A stretch of 64,000 nt of DNA from Lentzea sp. NBRC 105346 (GCF_030269605.1 NZ_BSTQ01000007.1:186001-250000), one strand, 5' to 3'; positions 32,601 through 41,256 are shown, counted from the stretch's first letter. Made by a program: numbers and translations. Notes: generated from the sequence alone by a model not told the origin.

Positions 32601-34123
32601 GCCAGCCGGACCAGCTTCCGGCTCTGTTCCCCGGCGTCCTCGACCGCCTTGGCGGCCTGGTCCGTCAGCTCGCGGACCGTCTCGAACTCGTCGAGTACCT
32701 GCTCGGCGGTGGCCTTGACCTCGCTCAGCGGTTGCGCGACACCGAACTCGTCCAGCCAGTGATAGGAGTCGAACACCCTGGTGCACAACGAGATCAGGCC
32801 CTCGAACACCGGCGCGGACGGTGCCATCTCGCCGACCATGCGGGCGACGGAGAGGACGTCGGAGATGCCGCGCACGAGGTCGGCGTTGCCGATGCGGGCG
32901 AGCGGACCCTCACCCTGCGTTTCCTCGACGCTGTACGGGGTTCGCCACACCTGCATCGGGTGCACGCGCGCGGGTTCCTCGGACGTGGCCTTGAAGATCA
33001 CGAGCGTGCCGTCGTCGAACAGCGAGTAGCCGTGGCAGACGATCGGGGTCGCGACCTCCTTGCGGATCACGTTGTACGGCAAGAGAAGCGTGCGGCCCTC
33101 GCGGCGCGCGTGGAAGACGTACAGGACGTCCTCGCCGTTGCCGGACCGGATGACGCGTTCGAACTCCAGGTCGTCGGTGTCGGTGTCGAACGTCTTGGCG
33201 GCGCCGGTGGCCAGGTAGTAGCCGCCGGGGAAGATGACGCCCTGGTCCTCGGGCAGCCGCTGACAGGCCTGCCCGATGCCGTCGAGCCGCACGACGCCCT
33301 TGGTCCGCGTGTTGAAGACGAGGTAGCGCGTGGTCTTCTCGTTGTAGGGCAGGATCTTCAGCATAATCAGCGCGCCGAGCCGGGTGTAGCAGACCTCCGC
33401 ATCGGCGAGGCTCTGCAGCGGTTCGTCGACCGGTTCGCGGAAGACACCCTCGCCGGTCTCGGTGTTGTTCTCGATCTTGATGGTGAGGTCGCCGCCGACC
33501 GTCTCGACGAACACCTCGTCCTCGATCGAGATGTGCGGGTGCCTGCCGAGGACGTGCTGCTCACGGGTGGTCGGAATCCACTCGAAGTCGTGCGGTGGCG
33601 GGAAGACGTGGTCGCGTTCGCCGCGGTTGTCGACGTAGGTGACCGTGCCGTCGGCGGCGATGGTCCAGCGCAGCACGCGGATGTCCTCGATGCGCGCGCC
33701 GGTCTGGAACACCGCGAGCAGCCGGCCGTCGACCTTGCGCAGCTGCAGCAGCCGTGTGTCGCGGTAGTACCGGTACAGCTCGGCGAAGTCCTTGCGGAAC
33801 CGTTCGTCGTCGAGGAAGTCCGCCTTGGTCTTCCTGAGGCCGTCGCGGGTGTGGACGGCGAACACGTCGTCCACGGTCGTCTCGGGCTTGAGGCCGATGA
33901 AGACGTTGTAGCCGAACAACATCACGTCGCCGATCGCGACGATGTCGCGCGGCACGCAGTTGTGCTCGGTGCGGATGCGCTCGGTGCCGGTGAGGGTCAG
34001 TTCGGTGCTGCCGAAGACCTCGACACGCTGCTGGTTGAGGTCTTCGGCGCTCCGGGCGAGCCCGGCCGCCTGGTCGGCGAGCCGGGCCCGCAGCACCTCG
34101 TAGGCGCCGTGGTCGAGCGTCAC
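29663..34123 (-). CDS. Giant AAA+ ATPase (DUF3686-type, often labelled DNA repair ATPase)
   Basis: 1486 residues. The N-terminal roughly 450 residues resemble the DUF3686 domain, beta-rich with PTTREQHVLGRHPHISIEDEVFVETVGG. A long alpha-helical, coiled-coil-rich middle follows. The C-terminal AAA+ module has Walker A PPGYGKTT near residue 1188 and Walker B LLYLDD near 1252, with a sensor asparagine in CMSGNPYTESGK. The DNA-repair label is inherited and not demonstrated. It overlaps the flotillin gene by four bases, so the protein is a partner of the membrane module upstream. Confidence 0.82.
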   Translation of the reverse strand: MTLDHGAYEVLRARLADQAAGLARSAEDLNQQRVEVFGSTELTLTGTERIRTEHNCVPRDIVAIGDVMLFGYNVFIGLKPETTVDDVFAVHTRDGLRKTKADFLDDERFRKDFAELYRYYRDTRLLQLRKVDGRLLAVFQTGARIEDIRVLRWTIAADGTVTYVDNRGERDHVFPPPHDFEWIPTTREQHVLGRHPHISIEDEVFVETVGGDLTIKIENNTETGEGVFREPVDEPLQSLADAEVCYTRLGALIMLKILPYNEKTTRYLVFNTRTKGVVRLDGIGQACQRLPEDQGVIFPGGYYLATGAAKTFDTDTDDLEFERVIRSGNGEDVLYVFHARREGRTLLLPYNVIRKEVATPIVCHGYSLFDDGTLVIFKATSEEPARVHPMQVWRTPYSVEETQGEGPLARIGNADLVRGISDVLSVARMVGEMAPSAPVFEGLISLCTRVFDSYHWLDEFGVAQPLSEVKATAEQVLDEFETVRELTDQAAKAVEDAGEQSRKLVRLARGAAPKDADTWVRLLADLRRAQGHLITLRDVKYVDLAEIDLLDKAIAEELNATARRAVEFLRGDAAFAEHHNEVEAIATKAFATVAEARPLQTRLDELTDGLEVLTEVVSTLDIADAVVRTGILAHIGEVIAGVNRARATVDGRRRELARDEGRAEFAAEFALLGQAVTGALAVADTPQRCDDQLGRLLLQLENLESRFGEFDDFLADIGAKRTDVYEAFSARKQTLLDERARHADRLAGSADRILGSIRRRTETLASVDDINTYFASDPMVAKVRKTADELRELGDVRAEELDGKLHAARQEAGRALRDRLDLFEGESIRLGRHRFAVTREAMDLTMVPRDGEMFFALTGTDYRCPVRDEAFAQTRPFWDQLIVSETNDVYRAEYLAASLLHSGDVVEAVHQRYDEGYERGVHDHDAAKILEVLRRLHNGAGLLRYPPQARAKAQIFWAQHADESWTHRATSLGRLRDVFGHSPQIDLLCAEFGEAIGDALAGEYLFEELAAGKGFVTSANARKLVDRFQARVDEDFTEVSDLNARKQLIEAWLGAFDEADPEAVAIILCPDLPRHDSSATITETVTGLLGTHPRIKDRKLEIRLDELLARTRVFTAERVPGFRAYQRQRDELLTRQREALRLEEYRPKVLSSFVRNRLVDQVYLPLIGENLDKQLRAGSGLLLLISPPGYGKTTLMEYVANRLGMVFVKVNGPALGRGVTSLDPAEAPNATARQEVEKINFALEMGNNVLLYLDDIQHTSPELLQKFISLCDAQRKMEGVWDGRTRTYDLRGKRFAVCMSGNPYTESGKLFRIPDMLANRADVWNLGDVLSGREELFALSYLENALTSNETLSQITDVEPLVRAVNEPVPSDQERVMSVLRKLIHVRDVVLRVNRAYIASAAQSDESRTEPPFLLQGSYRNMNKLAARIVPVMNDAEVEAVIDDHYLGEAQTLTSNAEANLLKLAELRGRLTDEQRERWEQVKASG

Positions 34124-35985
34124 TTGGCCTGGTCCTTGGCGAGCTGGGACAGCATCGCGGTGGCGGCGAGGTTCTGCGCGTCACCCGTGCCGAACGAGCT
34201 GAGCACCTTGGTGAGGTCCTCGGGGAAGCTCTTGCTGCCGTTCAGCCATTCCTTGGCCAGCGCCTGCGCGACGTCCGAGTGCTCGACGAAGCCGTCGACG
34301 GACTTGCCCATCGTGATCGCGCCGAGGACGTTGTGGAAGAACGTGCTCTCGCCGCCGACGATGTCGATGTCGGCCTTCTCCAGGCCGGCGGCCAGCACGA
34401 TCGCCTGAGACTCCGCGATCTGGCGCTGCGTGTCGATGCCGGCGAGGCGGATCTCCTTCTCGGCCTCCAGGCGCAGGCGGTACTCCTCGTGCTCGCGCGT
34501 GACGGCGTCGAGCGCGGACATCGCGTTCGCCTTGTGCTCCAGACCTTCCGCCTCACCCTTGAGCTTCTCGCGGATCGCGGTGGCCTCGACGAGCGCCTTC
34601 TCCTTGCCCACCACGGCCTCCGCGAGACCGACGGCCGCGGCCTCGGCCTGCACGCCCTCGGCGAGCCGGATCTTGGCGCGGGCGTCGAGCTCGGCGGCCT
34701 GCTGCCGGGCCTCGGCGAGCAGGACCTCCTGGCGTGCCCGGTGCTGCGCGGCCTGTTCCGCGGCCTCGGCGGCCTTGATGTCCTTGACCAGCGCCTCCTG
34801 CGCCTGTGCCTCGGCGGCGATGACGACGGTCTGCCGCTGCCGCTCGGCCTCCTCGACCGCGCGCAGCCGCTTGATGTTCTCTTCCTGCTCGGCCACGGTC
34901 TTCTCCACCGCGACGCGCTCGCGCACGAGGTCGGCAATGGTGCGGCGCTCGGCTTCGAGCTCCTTGTCCTTCTCGATCATCCGGAGCGAGGTCTCCCGCT
35001 CCCGTGCGATGACCTCGAGCAGGCGGTCCTTCTCGATCCGCTCGTTCTCGATCGCGATGACGCGCTCGCGGTTCTTCTCAGCGACGGCGACCTCGCGTTG
35101 CTTGTTCTCGTGCTGGATGCCGAGCTGCTCGTCGGTGCGGATCGCCGCGGTGGTCGCCTTGAGGCGTTCCTCGGCCTGCACCTTGGCCGTCTCGGCCTCC
35201 TCGCGGGCGCGCTGGGTCTCGATCTCGCGCCGCTGCTTGATCTCGGCGTCGGCCTGCCGCCGTTCGAGCTCGAGGACGGCCTCGCGCGCGTCGACGTTCT
35301 GGCGGGTGATCTCCTTCTCCTCGTGCCGCTGCAGCTCGTTCGTGCGCACGTGCTCGATCGCGGTCAGCTCGGTGATCTTGCGAATGCCCTGCGCGTCCAG
35401 GATGTTCGCCGGGTCGAGCTGGCTGAGCGGCGTCTGCTCGAGGTAGTCGATGGCCGCGTCCTCGAGGCTGTAGCCGTTGAGGTCGGTGCCGATGACCTGG
35501 ATGATCCGGTCCCGGAACTCGTCGCGGTGGGTGTAGAGGTCGACGAAGTCCAGCTGCTTGCCGACCGTCTTCAGCGCCTCGGAGAACTTGGCGTTGAACA
35601 GTTCCTGCAACGTCGTGTCGTGGCTGGCGCGGTCAGTGCCGATGGCCTGGGCGACCTTGATGACGTCCTCGACGGTCTTGTTGACGCGGACGAAGAACGT
35701 GATCCGGATGTCCGCCCGGATGTTGTCCTTGCAGATAAGGCCTTCGTTACCCGCGCGCCGGATCTCGATGGTCTTCACCGAGATGTCCATGACCTCGCTG
35801 CGGTGCAGAATCGGCAGCACGACCGTTCCCGTGAACGTCACGTCCACTTTTCTGACCTTGGACACGATCAGCGCCTTGCCCTGTTCGACCTTCTTGAACA
35901 GCCGTCCTACCAGCAAGAACACCGCGATCGCCACGACGAAGACCACGGCGATGAGCACGCCGAGGCCCACGGAGATAACACCCAT
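34120..35985 (-). CDS. Flotillin/YqiK-like SPFH protein
   Basis: 621 residues. One N-terminal transmembrane helix (VGLGVLIAVVFVVAIAVFLLVG) is followed by an SPFH domain (GTVVLPILHRSEVMDISVKTIEIRR, then QLDFVDLYTHRDEFRDRIIQVIG) and a long heptad-rich coiled coil (about 220-520) of flotillin type. Flotillins oligomerise on the membrane and organise microdomains. It lies between an NfeD/YqiJ-like gene and the giant ATPase, resembling the E. coli yqiJ-yqiK pair with an added ATPase. The start at 35985 has GGGGGCAAGG upstream. Confidence 0.9.
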   Translation of the reverse strand: MGVISVGLGVLIAVVFVVAIAVFLLVGRLFKKVEQGKALIVSKVRKVDVTFTGTVVLPILHRSEVMDISVKTIEIRRAGNEGLICKDNIRADIRITFFVRVNKTVEDVIKVAQAIGTDRASHDTTLQELFNAKFSEALKTVGKQLDFVDLYTHRDEFRDRIIQVIGTDLNGYSLEDAAIDYLEQTPLSQLDPANILDAQGIRKITELTAIEHVRTNELQRHEEKEITRQNVDAREAVLELERRQADAEIKQRREIETQRAREEAETAKVQAEERLKATTAAIRTDEQLGIQHENKQREVAVAEKNRERVIAIENERIEKDRLLEVIARERETSLRMIEKDKELEAERRTIADLVRERVAVEKTVAEQEENIKRLRAVEEAERQRQTVVIAAEAQAQEALVKDIKAAEAAEQAAQHRARQEVLLAEARQQAAELDARAKIRLAEGVQAEAAAVGLAEAVVGKEKALVEATAIREKLKGEAEGLEHKANAMSALDAVTREHEEYRLRLEAEKEIRLAGIDTQRQIAESQAIVLAAGLEKADIDIVGGESTFFHNVLGAITMGKSVDGFVEHSDVAQALAKEWLNGSKSFPEDLTKVLSSFGTGDAQNLAATAMLSQLAKDQAK

Positions 35986-36000
35986 TTCCTTGCCCCCCTG

Positions 36001-36510
36001 TTAGTTGACCTCGACGACCCAGAAGAACTCGCCGGCGTCGTCGTAGTCGAAAATCAGCGCGGTGCTTCCGCTGCTCAGTTTGTTCCCGTTGTGGCGCACC
36101 TGGATGACGGCCGACGAACCGTCGTCCGCGGTCACCTCGGCCTGGCCGTACTTCTCGGTGACTTCCTTGGTCCTGATCACGCACAGGCGGCCTACGAAGT
36201 CGTTGCGGCTGGGGAGGATCTCCTGGCCGAGCAACTTCCGGACCGGTTTCATGACCAGCGCCGTCGCCGCCGCGCCCGCGGTGATCGCGATGGCGATCAC
36301 GAGGTACTTCTGGTTCAGGTAGCTCGATCCGACGAGCGACGCGAACCAGCTCAGCAGCACCCACAGCGACACCGGCACCGCGTAGATCGCCACGTCGTCG
36401 ATCTCCACCGCTCCGAACGCGGCGACGAGCCAGAACGCGACCATGACGACGACGGCGACGCTGAACCACAGCGTGGGGAAGGACAGCGCTGCGTCCACGA
36501 ACTGTTTCAT
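36001..36510 (-). CDS. YqiJ/NfeD-like membrane protein with OB-fold tail
   Basis: 169 residues from an ATG at 36510 with a GGGGGGAGG ribosome site. Three hydrophobic helices (LWFSVAVVVMVAFWLVAAFGAVE, AVPVSLWVLLSWFASLVGS, VIAIAITAGAAATALVM) precede a small beta-barrel domain (GRLCVIRTKEVTEKYGQAEVTADDGSSAVIQVRH) typical of NfeD/YqiJ proteins. These pair with flotillin-like proteins as here. It is the first gene of the operon. Confidence 0.82.
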   Translation of the reverse strand: MKQFVDAALSFPTLWFSVAVVVMVAFWLVAAFGAVEIDDVAIYAVPVSLWVLLSWFASLVGSSYLNQKYLVIAIAITAGAAATALVMKPVRKLLGQEILPSRNDFVGRLCVIRTKEVTEKYGQAEVTADDGSSAVIQVRHNGNKLSSGSTALIFDYDDAGEFFWVVEVN

Positions 36511-36604
36511 CGGCCTCCCCCCTTCGTTGCCGCTTGAATGCGTCTCGGCGCCGGTTTGTTGCATCGGGCGGAATGATCGACGTCACGGTCCGGTTGACGT
36601 GGTC

Positions 36605-37429
36605 ATGGACATGGGGGTGCAAGGCTTCAACACCAAGACCACGATCGATCCGGCTTCGACCCGTTCGCTGGCCACTTTGGTGGAGTCACTCGGCTACCGG
36701 TCGTGGTGGGCTTCCGAACACGTCGTGCTGCCGTCACCGCGGGTGGATCCGTCGCCGGCGGATCCGACCGAGCCGCTGCTGGATCCGCTGGTACATCTGT
36801 CATACGTCGCCGCGGTGACTTCCAGGCTGGAACTCGGCACCGGCATCCTGATCCTGCCGCAGCGCAACCCGTTGGTACTGGCCAAGCAGGCGGCGTCGCT
36901 GGACGTGCTGTCCGGCGGCCGGTTCGTCCTGGGGGTCGGCGCCGGCTACTTGGAGCCCGAGCTCTCGGCCGTCGGTGTGCCGCTTGCCGATCGCGGCGGG
37001 CGGACCGACGAGTACCTGGACGCCATGAACGCGTTGTGGCACTCGCCCGCACCTTCGTTCTCGGGCAAGTACGTCTCTTTCAGTGGCGTCGACGCACACC
37101 CGCGGCCGTCCGGTATCCGCGTCGTGGTGGGTGGGCACAGTGCCGGTGCGCTGAAGCGGGCTGTTTCTCGTGGCCACGGCTGGCTGGGCATCGGGTCGCC
37201 CGCGGACATCGCCGGACATCTGGACCGTCTTCGTGCGCTGTCGTCCACTGTGGAACGGCCGGCTTCGCTGGGCCCGTTGGAGATCAATGCGATCCCGCTG
37301 ACGTCGTTGGACGCTTCACTGGTGCGTCAGTACGAGGACCTGGGCGTTTCGCAGTTGGTGATCAACCCGCCGATGATCCCCGGTTCGGTCGAGGAGGTGC
37401 TCGAATCCAACGCCGGGTTCATCGGTTAA
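36605..37429 (+). CDS. LLM-class F420-dependent oxidoreductase
   Basis: 274 residues, a luciferase-like (TIM-barrel) monooxygenase of the F420-dependent type. Landmarks are GYRSWWASEHVVLPS, LELGTGILILPQRNPLVLAKQAASLDVLSGGRFVLGVGAGYLEPEL and HPRPSGIRVVVGGHS. Reduced F420 is the expected cofactor; the substrate is unknown. ATGs at 36605 and 36611 are both possible. It is followed ten bases later by the CobW-type GTPase. Confidence 0.85.
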   Translation: MDMGVQGFNTKTTIDPASTRSLATLVESLGYRSWWASEHVVLPSPRVDPSPADPTEPLLDPLVHLSYVAAVTSRLELGTGILILPQRNPLVLAKQAASLDVLSGGRFVLGVGAGYLEPELSAVGVPLADRGGRTDEYLDAMNALWHSPAPSFSGKYVSFSGVDAHPRPSGIRVVVGGHSAGALKRAVSRGHGWLGIGSPADIAGHLDRLRALSSTVERPASLGPLEINAIPLTSLDASLVRQYEDLGVSQLVINPPMIPGSVEEVLESNAGFIG

Positions 37430-37438
37430 CTTGGACGC

Positions 37439-38347
37439 GTGATCCCGGTCGTCGTTCTCTGCGGTTTCCTGGGTAGCGGCAAGACCACCCTGCTGAACCA
37501 CCTGCTCCGCAGCGCCCGAGGCACCCGCATCGGCGTAGTCGTGAACGACTTCGGCCAGGTCAACATCGACGCGTTCGCGGTCTCGGCACAGGTCGACTCG
37601 ATGGTGTCGCTGTCCAACGGCTGCCTGTGCTGTGCCGTCGATGGTTCTGAGCTCGGCGAGATGCTGTCCCGGCTGGCCTCCGCCGACCTGGACGTGATCG
37701 TCATCGAGGCCTCGGGCCTCGCCGAGCCGCAGACGCTGGTCCGCATGGTGCTCGACGCGCCGGGCGTCACGTACGGCGGCCTGATCTACGTCGTCGACGC
37801 GGTGGAGCACGCCGCTGTTCCGGACCTGGACAAGCACCTCCGGATCGCCGACCTCGTGGTCGTGAACAAGATCGACCGCGGGTCGGTGTCCCTGGACGTC
37901 GACGTCCCGGTGATGCCGGTGTCCTTCGGGCGCATCGACCCGGCCGTGCTGTTCGAGGTCCGGCCACCTTCGTCCGGTCCGCGCCAGCTGTCGTTCGACG
38001 ATCTGGACGACCACTCGACGCACGCGCATGCCTCTTACGCCAGCGTGTCCGTTGAGCTGGATGGCGTCGTGCATCCTCGGTTGTTCATGGAGTTTCTGCG
38101 GTCGCGACCGCCGGGCCTGTTCCGCATCAAGGGTTTCGTGAACTTCGGCTTCTCGTCGCTGGCGCTGCACACCGTGGGTGCTTTTGTGGAGTTCACCCAA
38201 GCTCCCCGGCGCCGGACCCAACTGGTGCTGATCGGGACGGACGTCAGCGGGCTCCGGGAAGCCGTGGAATCGTGTGTGGTGACCGAGCCGTTCGACGAGC
38301 AGGAGATGCTGTGGGTGCTCAGGTACCTACAACAGCCGTCAACCTGA
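37439..38347 (+). CDS. CobW/COG0523-type G3E GTPase (metal chaperone)
   Basis: 302 residues from a GTG at 37439. It has the Walker A loop GFLGSGKTT, the metal-binding NGCLCCAV (CxCC) motif, the G3E-type switch EASGLAEP and the guanine-specificity motif NKID. The C-terminal CobW_C domain is complete (FRIKGFVNFG). COG0523 proteins deliver zinc or cobalt to target enzymes, often under metal starvation; no Zur box is clear. The downstream DUF4326 gene starts within its 3' end. Confidence 0.9.
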   Translation: MIPVVVLCGFLGSGKTTLLNHLLRSARGTRIGVVVNDFGQVNIDAFAVSAQVDSMVSLSNGCLCCAVDGSELGEMLSRLASADLDVIVIEASGLAEPQTLVRMVLDAPGVTYGGLIYVVDAVEHAAVPDLDKHLRIADLVVVNKIDRGSVSLDVDVPVMPVSFGRIDPAVLFEVRPPSSGPRQLSFDDLDDHSTHAHASYASVSVELDGVVHPRLFMEFLRSRPPGLFRIKGFVNFGFSSLALHTVGAFVEFTQAPRRRTQLVLIGTDVSGLREAVESCVVTEPFDEQEMLWVLRYLQQPST

Positions 38348-38631
38348 AGGGCCACCGCGACGACCCGGCGTACGCCGACGTCGTCTACGTCGGCCGCGCC
38401 ATGCACCGCGGCGGCTGGCACCTTCCCGCGTCTCCCTTCGCCAGCCCGTTCCGCCCAGGGCCGGACGGGACGCGGGAGGAGGTTCTGGAGAAGTACCGCT
38501 CGTGGCTGCTCGACCAGCCTGCCCTGATGGCGCAGCTGCCTTCGTTGCGGGGCAAGCGACTCGGCTGCTGGTGCGTCCCCTTGCCGTGCCACGCACAGGT
38601 GCTGGCCGAGCTGGCCGATACCTGTCAGTAG
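38311..38631 (+). CDS. DUF4326 domain protein
   Basis: 106 residues from a GTG at 38311, overlapping the end of the CobW gene with AGGAG upstream. The DUF4326 signature is complete: VVYVGRAMHRGGW, ASPFASPFRPGPDGTREEVLEKYRSWLLDQP and a C-terminal LGCWCVPLPCHAQVLAEL with cysteines. The function of DUF4326 is not established. The tight overlap suggests a metal-linked role with the GTPase. Confidence 0.8.
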   Translation: MGAQVPTTAVNLKGHRDDPAYADVVYVGRAMHRGGWHLPASPFASPFRPGPDGTREEVLEKYRSWLLDQPALMAQLPSLRGKRLGCWCVPLPCHAQVLAELADTCQ

Positions 38632-38727
38632 CTTTGACCACAAACGATTGCAGCGCCCTGTTCACGTTGGGTTGACTTGGTTTCACCGCCGCCGAGATCA
38701 GAGACAACTCACGGAGAACCGCAAAAC

Positions 38728-39231
38728 ATGCGTACCCCCCGTCTGATCGCGGCCCTATCCGCAGTCGCGCTCAGCTTCGTCACCGTGCCCGCCGCTTCCG
38801 CTGACCCCACCGTCAGCTGCACCGGCGGCGCGATCAAGTCGCAGTTCACCCCAGGCCTCACCTACCAGCCGCGGACCCAGTCGGTGCGGACCGACGCCTA
38901 CTCGTACTGCACCGGCTCCCGCATCTCGCGGGCGACGGTCACGCTGAACACGTCGGGTACCGGCCAGTGCGCGCCCATGGGCGTTCCCGAGGGTTCCGGG
39001 TCCGGCGTCATCAAGTGGTCCGACGGCTCGTCGAGCCAGTTCGACGCCACCGTGTCGATCATGCTCACCGGGTCCGACATCGCGGGGGAGATCACCTCCG
39101 GCCGGTTCGCCGGTCAGCAGGTGGAGATCCGGGGTGGACAGGACTCCGAGCTCGGTGACGCGGTTACCGCCTGCTACACCGGGTCGCTGCGGGTGCTGTC
39201 CAGTGAGGTGGAGCACCTCACCGTCGGATAG
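38728..39231 (+). CDS. Secreted protein, function unknown
   Basis: 167 residues. A clean Sec signal peptide (RLIAALSAVALSFVTVPAASA) is followed by a beta-rich domain with four cysteines (SCTGGAIKSQF, SYCTGS, QCAPMG, ACYTG) that may form two disulfides. It resembles small secreted beta-sandwich proteins of actinomycetes, but I cannot name a family. A perfect 13-bp terminator stem follows the stop. Confidence 0.7.
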   Translation: MRTPRLIAALSAVALSFVTVPAASADPTVSCTGGAIKSQFTPGLTYQPRTQSVRTDAYSYCTGSRISRATVTLNTSGTGQCAPMGVPEGSGSGVIKWSDGSSSQFDATVSIMLTGSDIAGEITSGRFAGQQVEIRGGQDSELGDAVTACYTGSLRVLSSEVEHLTVG

Positions 39232-39236
39232 TTCCT

Positions 39237-39267
39237 TGAAGGGGCGGGAGCAGTTCCCGCCCCTTCA
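39237..39267. terminator. Terminator hairpin after the secreted protein gene
   Basis: A 13-bp perfect stem, TGAAGGGGCGGGA (39237-39249) with 39255-39267, closed by a five-base loop. Confidence 0.85.
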
Positions 39268-39563
39268 GCTGTCGTCTGGCGGAGGAGGAGCGGAAGGCAC
39301 TCCATCCCGCCCGAGCCGCGCCGGTCAGCAGGACCTCTGTCGTGAGTAGGACCACGCGGCTTGTCGAATCGCGCTCCTGCCGTTCGACGGGTTGTCAGAC
39401 GGACGAGGGCCCGGAAATTCGGGTGAGACGAGCGCAGCGATGAGGAACACTCGGCCAGACCGATGAATTCCGCCTGATCTGCCGGTCTCTACCGGTGTCA
39501 CGAGTTGACACCGGCGGCCTTGGCCGCGACGCGACTGTGCCAGCAACCTAGTGAGGTCCTGTC
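39268..39563. other. Gene-free region upstream of the MFS exporter
   Basis: About 300 bp without a gene. It holds a 9-bp perfect inverted repeat CCGGTGTCA/TGACACCGG at 39492-39500 and 39506-39514, placed about 50 bp upstream of the exporter start, a plausible operator for an unlinked TetR or MarR regulator. Confidence 0.5.
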
Positions 39564-40994
39564 ATGCCTGCTGCGATCCAAGACCGCCCGACCGCACAAG
39601 CGGGCCGAACACCACTGGTGGTACGCCTCCTGGTGCTGGCCACGTTCGTGGTGATCCTCAACGAAACGCTCATGATCAACGCGATCCCGCGGTTGATGGA
39701 GTCGATGCACGTCACCGAGCAGGCGGCGCAGTGGGTGTCCACCGCGTTCATGCTCACCATGGCCGCCGTGATCCCGATCACCGGCTGGTTCCTGCAGCGG
39801 GTCACCACCCGCCAGGGTTACGCGATCGCCATGGGCGTGTTCCTGGCGGGAACCGCCCTGTCAGCCGCCGCACCGTCGTTCGCGGTGCTGCTGCTGGGCC
39901 GGATCGTGCAGGCCGGCGGCACGGCCGTGATGATGCCGCTGCTGATGACCACGTTGATGACCGTGGTGCCCGAGCAGGACCGGGGCCGGGTGATGGGCAA
40001 CGTCACCCTGGCGATCTCGGTGGCGCCGGCCCTCGGCCCCGCCGTGTCCGGCCTGATCCTGCAGCTCGGCTCGTGGCGACTGCTGTTCGTGGCAGTCCTG
40101 CCGATCGCGGGTGTCGTGACCTACTTCGGGCTGCGCCAGATGACCAACATCGGCGAGCCGCAGGTGAGCTCCATCGACTGGTTCAGCGCGGCCGTGGCGA
40201 CCCTCGGCTTCGGCGGCCTGGTGTACGGCCTGAGCCTGTTCGGCGAGGGCGACGCCCAGCTGGGCCCGACCATCGGCATCGTCATCGCCGGTGTCGCGAC
40301 CATCGCGGTCTTCGTGTTCCGCCAGCTCAAGCTGCAGCGCACCGGCGCACCCCTGATGGACCTGCGCACCCTCGGGTACCGCACCTACGCGCTGGCGTTG
40401 ATCCTCATGTGCGTCGCTTTCCTGGCGATGATGGGCTCGATGATCCTGCTGCCGCTCTACCTGCAGAACCTGCGCGGCCTCACCCCGTTGCAGACCGGTC
40501 TGCTGCTCATGCCGGGCGGTCTGGCCATGGGCTTGCTGGGACCGACCGTCGGCAGGCTGTACGACCGTTTCGGCAGCCGCCCGCTCGTCCTGCCGGGGTC
40601 GATCGGCATGGTGCTAGCGCTGGCCGGGTTCACCCAGGTGTCGATGTCGATGCCGTACTGGCAGATCCTGGGCCTGCACACCCTGCTGATGCTGAGCCTG
40701 GCGGCGACGTTCACCCCCATCTTCACGCTCGGCATGGGGGCGCTCCCGCCGAACATGTACCCGTACGGCAGCTCGATCCTCGGGACGTTCCAGCAGGTCG
40801 CCGCCGCGTTCGGCACCGCACTCGTGGTGACCGTGATGTCCGCGCGTACCAGCGGGCTGGTCGCTGACGGTGTCACTGCCGTGTCGGCCCAGTTGAGCGG
40901 AATGAAGCTGGCCTTCCTGGTCGCGACTCTTCTCGCTGCGGCAACGATCGTCGTAGCGGCCCTGCTGCCGAGCCGGACGTCCGCGAAGTCCTGA
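39564..40994 (+). CDS. DHA2-family (EmrB/QacA-type) drug:H+ antiporter
   Basis: 476 residues with about 14 hydrophobic helices. Motif A-like sequence GRIVQAGGTAVMMPLL and motif C-like GPAVSGLILQLGSWRLLF are present. The family exports hydrophobic cations or antibiotics by proton antiport. No regulator gene lies beside it. An inverted repeat upstream may be an operator. A hairpin terminator follows at 41007-41035. Confidence 0.9.
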   Translation: MPAAIQDRPTAQAGRTPLVVRLLVLATFVVILNETLMINAIPRLMESMHVTEQAAQWVSTAFMLTMAAVIPITGWFLQRVTTRQGYAIAMGVFLAGTALSAAAPSFAVLLLGRIVQAGGTAVMMPLLMTTLMTVVPEQDRGRVMGNVTLAISVAPALGPAVSGLILQLGSWRLLFVAVLPIAGVVTYFGLRQMTNIGEPQVSSIDWFSAAVATLGFGGLVYGLSLFGEGDAQLGPTIGIVIAGVATIAVFVFRQLKLQRTGAPLMDLRTLGYRTYALALILMCVAFLAMMGSMILLPLYLQNLRGLTPLQTGLLLMPGGLAMGLLGPTVGRLYDRFGSRPLVLPGSIGMVLALAGFTQVSMSMPYWQILGLHTLLMLSLAATFTPIFTLGMGALPPNMYPYGSSILGTFQQVAAAFGTALVVTVMSARTSGLVADGVTAVSAQLSGMKLAFLVATLLAAATIVVAALLPSRTSAKS

Positions 40995-41006
40995 GGCGTT
41001 GCCACA

Positions 41007-41035
41007 AGGGGCCCGACGGTATCCGTCGGGCCCCT
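41007..41035. terminator. Terminator between exporter and small secreted protein genes
   Basis: A 13-bp perfect stem, AGGGGCCCGACGG (41007-41019) with 41023-41035, closed by a three-base TAT loop, serving both convergent genes. Confidence 0.88.
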
Positions 41036-41040
41036 CGTGA

Positions 41041-41256
41041 CTAGTTGAAGCCGCCGTAGAACCACCATCCGCGCGGTGCGCTGATGTAGTAGCCGCAGGG
41101 GTCGGCATAGTCGAAGAGCACCCTGGCTTCGTTGCACTCTTCTTCGGTTTCGTACGGGCCGTAGTAGTCACCGGCCGCGGCATTCGCCACTCCGCTCATT
41201 GCCAGAGTGACTGCCAGGGCGACACCCGCTGCCGCATTCCACACTCGACGTTCCAT
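41041..41256 (-). CDS. Small secreted Tyr/Gly-rich protein
   Basis: 71 residues. The signal peptide ends ANAAAG; the mature peptide has two cysteines (ECNEARVLF and DPCGYYIS), many aromatic residues and ends RGWWFYGGFN. The size and pattern are like small secreted proteins of related actinomycetes. Function is unknown. It is the last chromosomal gene before the integrated element. Confidence 0.7.
   Translation of the reverse strand: MERRVWNAAAGVALAVTLAMSGVANAAAGDYYGPYETEEECNEARVLFDYADPCGYYISAPRGWWFYGGFN

Noticed and set aside
31181-34408. A 1075-residue open frame on the plus strand opposite the AAA+ ATPase gene
   Set aside because: No conserved motifs, low-complexity composition, and it mirrors the coding frame of the ATPase, which has Walker motifs and codon bias.
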